A stretch of 38,172 nucleotides of DNA, taken from Planctomycetota bacterium. Its GTDB lineage: Bacteria; Planctomycetota; Phycisphaerae; WQYP01. Below, in pieces: positions 32,470 to 38,172 of this stretch. Within the stretch, counting starts at the first letter, position 1. Every line of letters begins with the position of its first letter. The stretch covers positions 1-38,172 of the forward strand of contig JAJZNX010000196.1 of the NCBI GenBank assembly GCA_021852275.1. Direction: 5' to 3'. The translations under genes were made by a program, and so were the position numbers. The notes beneath the pieces were generated by a model that was not told the DNA's origin, searched no databases, and worked only from the letters and a program-made list of their open reading frames with translations.

Positions 32470-34670
32470 CCGGCGGCGTGACTATTGGAAGCGGCCAGGG
32501 CGTGGATCAACCGGTGGATTTTGGCAAGCTCCCGCGGACTGAATCTGGCGGGTTCCGTGGGCGGCAATTGGGCATTTAGTTTCAGGGCCAATTGCAGTTG
32601 GGCCACGCGCTGTGCGGGTGTTAGCCCGCAGGCGGCGGTACTGACGAGGCGAAAGCGGAACCTGGCATCGGCACGGTTGAGTGCGAACATTTTCTCTACT
32701 TGTGCGGCCGGGTTTTTTCGGAGCCGCATTTTTATGGCGATGATCTGACTTAGCCAGTTTTGTGATCGGGTATCTCGTTGCAGTACGGCCTGGGCATCGC
32801 GAAGTGCGGCGGGCAGGTTACCGACGGCAAGGTTCTGGGAATACTGGTTTGCAAAGCGTGTGGGATCCCAAGGCTGAGTGCGGCGGATTATGGGTACCCA
32901 GATGAGCATGGCGGCCAGTGCGGCTCCGAGCAAACCCAATGTTCCCAAAGCTGCGCTGGGCCAGAAGAGTGTAGAACCTTTGAGCGGCGCAGAGCCCTGG
33001 TCCGTGCTTGAGGGTAAAAGTGGGGCGGTTAAGGCCCCCAGCACCATCCAAAAAAGCATGGCTACAGAACTTGTAACCTGGGCCATGTTGACTTGATCAT
33101 AGAGAAACATGCCCGCGGCTCCCAGTACTCCGGCCAGGGCGACAAAGCGGCGGAATTCGGGTTTCAGGCAGGCCCAGGCGAAAGAAGCCAGCACCATACC
33201 GATGACAGCGGCGAATCCATACAGAGTGTCGAGCAGGGCAACGTATTCCACTGTATGCCGGGTGGTGCCAAGCACCATAAAATGAATCCACCACCAGGCC
33301 AGAGCAAATAACGCCACGGCCCCGACTGACAGGGGCTGAAATGAAAGACGTGCGCGGGGCGTTGTGGGCTGAGTTTGCAGGACCAGGCTGAAATAAACGG
33401 CAATCACCGCGGCCCAGAGCACCATGGCCGGCAGGCCCATTTCCGCGGCAACTCGGACCAGTACGCTGTGCGGATTTTTAACATCTTCCGGCGCACTGGG
33501 CAGTTTGTATTGAGTATAATAATAGCCGAAGTTGTTTAATCCCACGCCCAAAAGCGGATGATGAAAAATCATCGGCACGGCACCTGTCCAATATTCCCAG
33601 CGAAACTTGAGGCTTTTGGTGGGCAGGCTGTGAAAATGAAAACCCCAGATCAATAAACCGGCTGTTCCTGCTGCAGCCAGCAGCACCACCGCGATGGCCA
33701 CGTGCCGGCGGTGGAGCGCCACCCAGTGTCGCCATCGCCATGCCGCCAACAATGCCAGCAGGCAAAGAACTGCGCTGGCCAGACCACCTTTACTTTTAGT
33801 GAAAACAACGATGGCAAGGCCGGCCAGAAAAATAACCGTCGAACAAACGGCGAGAAATTGCGGCAACGGAATATCAACCCCGTCGGCATCATCAGGATTT
33901 GGCACAGCGCGGCGAGGGGAGCGGGCTGCGGAAAAGTTACCTGATGGAGGCGGAAAAGCTGGGGGATCGGCGTTACGCGAGTTAAAGAGTGCAAGACCCA
34001 AAGCCGCCACCAGCATCAGCAGGGGGCACATGGCTTCGGCAAAGGCATCGCTGAGGTCAAAAAAACCGGTTACTTCTCGGGAATTCAATCGGCCGATATA
34101 CAGTTTCATTTCTGGAGAGTTAATTTTCCAGCCCATCTGGCGGGCATATTTCGCTTCGTGGTGGAAGAAGTAGTGAATGGTTTCAGGGATTTCCACATAA
34201 TGTTGATAAAATCCCTTCACACACAGCATGGTCAGAAAGCCGACCATGACCACTACGACCCATTGTCGCCGCCGATCGGTGGTACAGAGGATTAACATGG
34301 CCCAGCCAGACAGAAGTCCCATGCCGGCATCAAAAACACCGACCAGGGCGGCGAAACGATTGGCAGCATGAAACATACCTGCTACCGCCAGCGCCAGGAT
34401 CATCAGAATTAAAGTCAGCAGCAGCCAGGCGACTTTGCGGATTTTTTTCGCGGCGATCAAGGCCAAGCCGGTAAGAGCTAAGGTGATAATGCCGGCCCCG
34501 ACAATTTCCGCCGGACCTGGAAAATGGAGAATAGTTCGGCCGGCGCTACCCACCGTTACATGCGGTATGGTGCGGATGGTGACTTCCAGCAGGGTCATGC
34601 GCACGGCGAGAACCAGCAGCAGGCCGGAGAGAGCCGTCCAGGCCAGAAAAGTTTGCAGCCGGGATTTCAT
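32463..34670 (-). CDS. O-antigen ligase/polymerase-like (Wzy_C) membrane protein
   Basis: A ~735-residue integral membrane protein with about a dozen predicted helices. The central Wzy_C/WaaL signature is visible: TKSKGGLASAVLCLLALLAAW, then FRWEYWTGAVPMIFHHPLLGVGLNNFGYYY and NPHSVLVRVAAEMGLPAMVLW. The Pro-rich segment (~255-285) is a loop, and the C-terminal ~130 residues after the last helix resemble a short repeat or tetratricopeptide-like tail (AALRDAQAVLQRD). Such proteins polymerise or transfer surface polysaccharide from a lipid carrier. The ATG at 34670 overlaps the WecA-like gene's stop by 4 bases (ATGA), so they are translationally coupled. The ORF-track start is 19 codons upstream. 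Confidence 0.85.
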   Translation of the reverse strand: MKSRLQTFLAWTALSGLLLVLAVRMTLLEVTIRTIPHVTVGSAGRTILHFPGPAEIVGAGIITLALTGLALIAAKKIRKVAWLLLTLILMILALAVAGMFHAANRFAALVGVFDAGMGLLSGWAMLILCTTDRRRQWVVVVMVGFLTMLCVKGFYQHYVEIPETIHYFFHHEAKYARQMGWKINSPEMKLYIGRLNSREVTGFFDLSDAFAEAMCPLLMLVAALGLALFNSRNADPPAFPPPSGNFSAARSPRRAVPNPDDADGVDIPLPQFLAVCSTVIFLAGLAIVVFTKSKGGLASAVLCLLALLAAWRWRHWVALHRRHVAIAVVLLAAAGTAGLLIWGFHFHSLPTKSLKFRWEYWTGAVPMIFHHPLLGVGLNNFGYYYTQYKLPSAPEDVKNPHSVLVRVAAEMGLPAMVLWAAVIAVYFSLVLQTQPTTPRARLSFQPLSVGAVALFALAWWWIHFMVLGTTRHTVEYVALLDTLYGFAAVIGMVLASFAWACLKPEFRRFVALAGVLGAAGMFLYDQVNMAQVTSSVAMLFWMVLGALTAPLLPSSTDQGSAPLKGSTLFWPSAALGTLGLLGAALAAMLIWVPIIRRTQPWDPTRFANQYSQNLAVGNLPAALRDAQAVLQRDTRSQNWLSQIIAIKMRLRKNPAAQVEKMFALNRADARFRFRLVSTAACGLTPAQRVAQLQLALKLNAQLPPTEPARFSPRELAKIHRLIHALAASNSHAAGQ

Positions 34671-35785
34671 AACAGATGATCTCCCACGCGCTCCAGGATT
34701 CCGACAATAACCAGAATGGCGACGCACTGCGTGGCAATGAGGATGGCTCCAGCGTTGTTGGTCAGGGCAAGCAGCGGCGCGGAAATGCCACTGGCCAGTG
34801 TAACAGCATAAATAACCAGTACCGCACCCCGCTGCGTGAAACCATGCCGCGTCAGGCGGTGGGAAAAATGATTCACATCGCCCTGCATGGGGCTGCGATG
34901 CCGCCAGAGCCGTATGGCAATGATCACGAAAAAATCATACAGAGGCACGGCGGTAACAATCAGCGGCATAAAGATGGCCCACCACTTTGAGCCACTGTGG
35001 TAGTAGGTGGTGCGAATGGTAAGCGCCGCGAGAAAAAAGCCCAAGACCATGCTGCCGCCATCGCCCATGAAAATCGCCGCAGGTGGAAAGTTGTAAAATA
35101 AAAAGCCCAGTGTTGCACCCAGATACAACAGCAAAAGCCCGCAGATAAACCATTGACCGGCGTGCAGGGCCGCCAGAAAAAACATGAGTCCGCAGATAAG
35201 CGCCACCCCGGCGGAAAGACCGTCCATGTTGTCCATAAAATTAAAAGCGTTGGTCAGTATGACGATCCATAGGATGGTGGCGATGCCGGAGATTAATTCT
35301 CCACCGGGGAACATGTGATCCAGCAGGGTGAGAATGCGAAAGCCGCCGGGGGCGGCAAATTCGCCGCCGATGACCAGGGCGGCAGCAATGACAATTTGTC
35401 CTACAAGTTTGGGCACAGCGGCCAAGGGCCGGCGATCATCCAGTAATCCGAGCAGATGGATGGCGGCGGTGCATAAGAACAAGACCAGAGCCAGTGCGCG
35501 ATGGGCCAGCAATCCGGGAATTTCCACGGTTACGGACCTTGGCAGCACATGGGGCAGCCATGGCTGTTCCAGCAGTGGAGTGAAAATAATCGCAGCCAAT
35601 AATGGCAGGCCAATGCCGCAGAAAATGGCCATACCACCATTGCGTGGTTTGGCCGAGAGATGAACTTTGCGTTGGCCGGGCTGGTCCATCATTCCCAGCC
35701 GCGGTGCCAACCGAACGGCAATGGCCGTACCTATGGTGGAAAGTCCCAAGGCCGCAACAAACAATACCAGGCCCAAAATCAACAT
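34667..35785 (-). CDS. WecA/MraY-like polyprenyl-phosphate sugar-1-phosphate transferase
   Basis: A 372-residue membrane glycosyltransferase of family 4 that attaches the first sugar-1-phosphate of a polysaccharide to undecaprenyl phosphate. Motifs are RKVHLSAKPRNGGMAIF, LLGLLDDRRPL, NAFNFMDNMDGLSAGVAL (catalytic Asp cluster), FMGDGGSMVLGFFLA, and the cytosolic HFSHRLTRHGFTQRGAV near the end, all typical of WecA/TagO rather than MraY. About ten hydrophobic helices. It sits between DUF4416 (71 bases upstream) and the ligase-like gene (4-base overlap). Which sugar is used cannot be told from sequence. Confidence 0.92.
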   Translation of the reverse strand: MLILGLVLFVAALGLSTIGTAIAVRLAPRLGMMDQPGQRKVHLSAKPRNGGMAIFCGIGLPLLAAIIFTPLLEQPWLPHVLPRSVTVEIPGLLAHRALALVLFLCTAAIHLLGLLDDRRPLAAVPKLVGQIVIAAALVIGGEFAAPGGFRILTLLDHMFPGGELISGIATILWIVILTNAFNFMDNMDGLSAGVALICGLMFFLAALHAGQWFICGLLLLYLGATLGFLFYNFPPAAIFMGDGGSMVLGFFLAALTIRTTYYHSGSKWWAIFMPLIVTAVPLYDFFVIIAIRLWRHRSPMQGDVNHFSHRLTRHGFTQRGAVLVIYAVTLASGISAPLLALTNNAGAILIATQCVAILVIVGILERVGDHLL

Positions 35786-35856
35786 GAAAACGTCCTACAC
35801 CAGATACCGCCAAGTTCGCCCCGGTTCGGGCTTTGCAATCTTTACTGCTGAGATCA

Positions 35857-36417
35857 TCAGCCTCTGCCACCCGGGCCTAATTTTTGCTGGATTAACTTCA
35901 AATAAGTTTCTCGGGCCTGGGTCAAAAAATTCAGGGCCACGGGGGTTTGATAATCCGCGTAGGTCCACGGCCATGGCGTCCATCCGCTTTTGCTCCAGTG
36001 AAGCGTTACCTCGCCATAAATACCGTCGCCTAAATATACCCGGTGGCTGTGGTCCTTGGTGGAGGCCAGGATTACTTTAAACCGGTTGAGATACCCTGGA
36101 TCAATGTTAACAGGGCGGCGCGGCCCATGGGGGAATTGCCGGGCCAGCACAAGCTCGGCCTTGTTGGTCTGGTGTTTGCAGCGGCTTAATTGTTCCGGGG
36201 CAAACAGGGTACTGAAACAAATCCACTGCCGTAACAAACCCTGGCCCATTTCATCGTCATAATATGAAGTAAAAGTAAATGGCAGGGGATCTGAGATTGC
36301 GTCTATAGGCCCGTAGCAGTCCATCAACTCGCGGCGAGCGGCTTCGAGCTGGTCTGTGTTTGCGGCTAAGAGGCCGGCAAACTGCAACACTGGAAAGGCG
36401 GGAGTGGCAATTCCCAT
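35857..36417 (-). CDS. DUF4416 family protein
   Basis: A 186-residue soluble protein of the DUF4416 family, function unknown. Conserved blocks are easy to see: MDCYGPIDAISDPLPFTFTSYYDDEMGQGLLRQWICF, LSRCKHQTNKAEL, RRPVNIDPGYLNRFKVILASTKDHSHRVYLGDGIYGEVTLHW, and WTYADYQTP with FLTQARETYLK. The ATG at 36417 (MGIATPAFPVLQFAGLLAAN) was preferred because it matches the family start and follows GGAG. It is the first gene of a run with the WecA-like and ligase-like genes, so it may take part in surface polysaccharide synthesis (inference). Confidence 0.9.
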   Translation of the reverse strand: MGIATPAFPVLQFAGLLAANTDQLEAARRELMDCYGPIDAISDPLPFTFTSYYDDEMGQGLLRQWICFSTLFAPEQLSRCKHQTNKAELVLARQFPHGPRRPVNIDPGYLNRFKVILASTKDHSHRVYLGDGIYGEVTLHWSKSGWTPWPWTYADYQTPVALNFLTQARETYLKLIQQKLGPGGRG

Positions 36418-36840
36418 GTGAACTCCAGTAAAAAACAGGCTCATCGCCATGCCGCGGCGATGGGCGGAATTTCGCCGTACATTTTGTGGTGGGAGTTGGC
36501 GAAAGCTGGTCCACCTGTAACAACTGCCAAACCGTAACCGCAGCGGCAGCGGCAGGCAAGCGTACCGCGAAGCAAGAGAATCTGAAACATCCGATTGGGG
36601 CCGTTGCTGGTTTCAAAAAATTGCAGCCCATGGTATAAAATTTGAATGTTGCCGTCGAAGTTGTCCGCTGGTAAATCGAGGTACATTCTGAAGTCAGGAT
36701 GTGTACAAATTAAAGTTGTATTGGTCAGCGATCAGCGGTCAGCAGTCAGCAAATTGGTTCAGGGTAAGATTAGCAAGACTAACAATATCATCCAACATTT
36801 TTTTACGAGGAGTCAAGAAGAAGGAGTCGGAAGATACGTA

Positions 36841-36914
36841 TTCACCGCAGAGACGTCCCGATGACTAAATGTTGTTATAGGCAAGCGGGATAAACTGCGG
36901 GCGCAGAGAACGAC
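36841..36914 (+). repeat. 74-bp element, copy 1
   Basis: Starts TTCACCGCAGAGACGTCCCG. It contains nested inverted repeats: outer CCGCAG (36845-36850) with CTGCGG (36895-36900), and inner GTCCCG (36855-36860) with CGGGAT (36886-36891, one G-T pair), around a 25-base loop. It is identical over 74 bases to copy 2, about 790 bases away. Confidence 0.9.
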
Positions 36915-37058
36915 TGGGAAGATTGAACCACCAGGTACACAAAGGCACACAAAGGACGGAACGGTCATAATCGTTGCTCCAGATAGAGTGCGAGCCGGTG
37001 CCGCGACGGGGCCACGCGGCCTGCACGCCGCGAGAATCCCGATGGAACGCTCGTGTGG

Positions 37059-37220
37059 CATCGGGATTTCGGCATCCTGCCTTCCCGATGTGTGGCTCCT
37101 ACCCCATCGGGATTTCGGCATCCTGCCTTCCCGATGTGTGGCTCCTACCCCATCGGGATTTCGGCATCCTGCCTTCCCGATGTGTGGCTCCTACCCCATC
37201 GGGATTTCGGCCTCCTGCCT
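37059..37220 (+). repeat. 46-bp tandem repeat, three full units plus a partial fourth
   Basis: Units begin with CATCGGGATTTCGGCATCC at 37059, 37105, 37151 and 37197, exactly 46 bases apart; the last diverges after about 24 bases. Each unit has CATCGGGA and TCCCGATG arms that can form an 8-bp hairpin with a 16-base loop. A further degraded unit pair lies near 37452-37520. Since 46 is not a multiple of 3, the repeated peptide in the ORF track cycles through all frames, so it is not coding. Confidence 0.93.
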
Positions 37221-37632
37221 CAACGTGGGAGGAAGTAGAGTAGAGCGCAAGGAATGCGGTGCTGTTTTCGCTGCGGGCGTTGCGGCGATGCACGTATTTA
37301 CTTGTCAGACGGAACGGACCGGGCTGCGCAAGGCAGGGCGGCCTTCTTCGGGGGTTCCGCTGGATGATAGTAGGCAGGGTATGGAGGGGGATAAGGCGAA
37401 GCGGTCAGCTTTCAGCGATCAGTCCCGATGGCTTTTTCCCTAACACATAGAGGATTTCGGCATCCATGCCTTCCCGATTGGCGACTCCTGTCACATCGGG
37501 ATTTCGCCATCCATGCCTCAACGGGGAGGGAAGCGATCAGCGGTCAGCTTTCAGCGATCAGCTATCGGCGGTCAGGGAAAACGACGAGATTAAACATGAA
37601 GGGACGAAGGCACGAAGATAAGGCGACGGGGA

Positions 37633-37706
37633 TTCACCGCAGAGACGTCCCGATGACTAAATGTTGTTATAGGCAAGCGGGATAAACTGCGGGCGCAGAG
37701 AACGAC
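37633..37706 (+). repeat. 74-bp element, copy 2
   Basis: Identical to copy 1 for 74 bases, including both inverted-repeat arms. The flanks differ except for one A before the element. The perfect identity suggests recent duplication or gene conversion. Confidence 0.9.
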
Positions 37707-37739
37707 AGGGCGCGGCTACGCCGCGAAACGGGAGAATAT

Positions 37740-37810
37740 TTCACCACAGGGGACATCCCGATGACAGAATGTTATTAAAGGCAACCGGGATAAACTTCGG
37801 ACACAAGAGG
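37740..37810 (+). repeat. 74-bp element, copy 3 (diverged)
   Basis: Related to copies 1 and 2 but diverged: TTCACCACAGGGGACATCCCG at the start, ATCCCG/CGGGAT as a fully paired inner stem, and a loop with TTATTAAAGGCAAC in place of TTGTTATAGGCAAG. The outer stem is no longer complementary. Confidence 0.85.
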
Positions 37811-37816
37811 CGGGCC

Positions 37817-37890
37817 TCACGCAGAGACGTCCCGATGGCTAAATGTTATTAAAGGCAACCGGGATAAAATCCGGACGCAGAGGACGACAG
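37817..37890 (+). repeat. 74-bp element, copy 4 (diverged)
   Basis: Begins TCACGCAGAGACGTCCCG, shares the loop form of copy 3 (TTATTAAAGGCAACC) and the end form of copies 1 and 2 (CGCAGAGGACGACAG). It lies directly after copy 3, 6 bases away, giving a near-tandem pair. The inner stem is kept with one G-T pair. Confidence 0.85.
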
Positions 37891-38172
37891 GGGCGCGCCG
37901 CGGGCCTTCTCTATTTTCCACCACGGATGACACGGATCGCGGGATATTCGGTTGTCAAAGAGCGCTGCGCGGTACTTTGGTGCGAGCGGGTCTTGTCTAT
38001 TTACGTATAGGCGCAGCATGAGCGGGGATAAATACGTGAGGAGACACAAGGCGGAAGACAGGAGGCATGAGGTGGGTTTCCCAGGGGGAGTTGCTCAGGT
38101 TGATCTTGAGCGACTCATGTGTTGCTCAAGTTGCGGCCGGGCGGAAATATGCGATTTCATGGGGCTTTTGAT

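Larger units (their letters stand above)
36720..38050. repeat. Non-coding repeat island
   Basis: About 1.3 kb with no supported gene. It interleaves three repeat families and simple-sequence-like tracts. (1) A ~74-bp element in four copies. (2) A 46-bp tandem repeat. (3) AGCGATCAGCGGTCAG-type runs at 36725-36750, 37400-37422 and 37532-37575. Tracts such as CACAAAGGCACACAAAGG (near 36938) and CACGGATGACACGGATCG (near 37921) resemble dispersed intergenic repeats seen in many bacterial genomes. The octamer TCCCGATG or its complement CATCGGGA occurs 14 times between 36856 and 37837. ORFs here are artefacts of the repeats. Beyond 38050 I see only a short direct repeat, GTTGCTCA(G/A)GTTG, and no gene. 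Confidence 0.85.

Noticed and set aside
36441-36686. 81-residue minus-strand ORF upstream of DUF4416
   Set aside because: It reads somewhat like protein at its start (MYLDLPADNFDGNIQ) and ends 23 bases before DUF4416, but it has no ribosome site, an odd Cys/Arg-rich middle and no recognisable family. Kept only as a weak possibility.
37059-37220. CRISPR array
   Set aside because: Units are contiguous and identical, with no variable spacers, and no cas genes are in the window.
36974-37443. Several plus-strand ORFs with repeated peptides such as PSRCVAPTPSG
   Set aside because: They are translations of the 46-bp tandem repeat; because 46 is not a multiple of 3 the same peptides appear in all frames. 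No RBS or family.
37849-38049. 66-residue minus-strand ORF at the window end
   Set aside because: It is a translation of the ACGGATGACACGGAT-type intergenic repeat and the 74-bp element; no family or start signal.

Overview
This window looks like chromosomal DNA of a Planctomycetota bacterium, most likely of the class Phycisphaerae or a near relative. That placement is inference: it rests on the gene mix (an HNH protein of the kind common there, an EF-G2-type GTPase, small secretin/STN-like exported proteins, DUF4416 beside a WecA-like transferase, a eukaryote-type UDP-sugar pyrophosphorylase, many UROD-like methyltransferases) and on a tRNA without an encoded CCA end. No 16S rRNA is present to confirm it. 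Genes are densely packed on both strands in operon-like blocks, many with clear AAGGAG-like ribosome binding sites.

Layout. 1-2.3 kb: 3' end of a TM2-domain membrane protein, a CAT-anticodon tRNA (minus strand), an HNH endonuclease behind a leader with competing stems, and an apparently orphan DNA methyltransferase. 2.3-5.4 kb: an Rrf2 regulator divergent from cydAB (cytochrome bd quinol oxidase). 5.5-8.3 kb: two tandem HtrA/DegP-like serine proteases, one without an export signal and one membrane-anchored or exported. 8.4-12.2 kb (minus): a membrane-anchored coiled-coil protein ending in a BRCT-like domain, and an EF-G2-like GTPase. 12.4-21.2 kb (minus): the most striking part, a tight eight-gene operon encoding a corrinoid protein, a MetV-MetF fusion, a methyl-THF:corrinoid methyltransferase, an amidohydrolase and four divergent UROD-like methyltransferases. 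21.4-23.0 kb (minus): UDP-N-acetylhexosamine pyrophosphorylase-like enzyme overlapping a small membrane protein gene. 23.0-23.76 kb: a poorly coding stretch with what looks like an insertion-sequence end. 23.76-29.4 kb (plus): rpmI-rplT-pheS, then aguB-aguA (putrescine from agmatine), an HldD-like epimerase and a lipoprotein. 29.5-30.6 kb (minus): ribD. 30.7-32.5 kb (plus): two paralogous STN/secretin-N-like exported proteins. 32.5-36.4 kb (minus): DUF4416, WecA-like and O-antigen-ligase-like genes, a surface polysaccharide module. 36.7-38.1 kb: a non-coding repeat island with at least three repeat families sharing the octamer TCCCGATG/CATCGGGA.

How the genes may work together. In the 12.4-21.2 kb operon, the UROD-like proteins could demethylate one or several methylated (O-, N- or S-methyl) substrates onto the single corrinoid protein; the MeTr-like protein would pass the methyl group to tetrahydrofolate; and the MetV-MetF fusion would oxidise methyl-THF to methylene-THF. 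The amidohydrolase could release or process the methylated substrate. The substrate is unknown, and no corrinoid-reactivating ATPase lies in the window. The bd oxidase with its Rrf2 regulator suggests life at low oxygen or under nitric oxide or oxidative stress.
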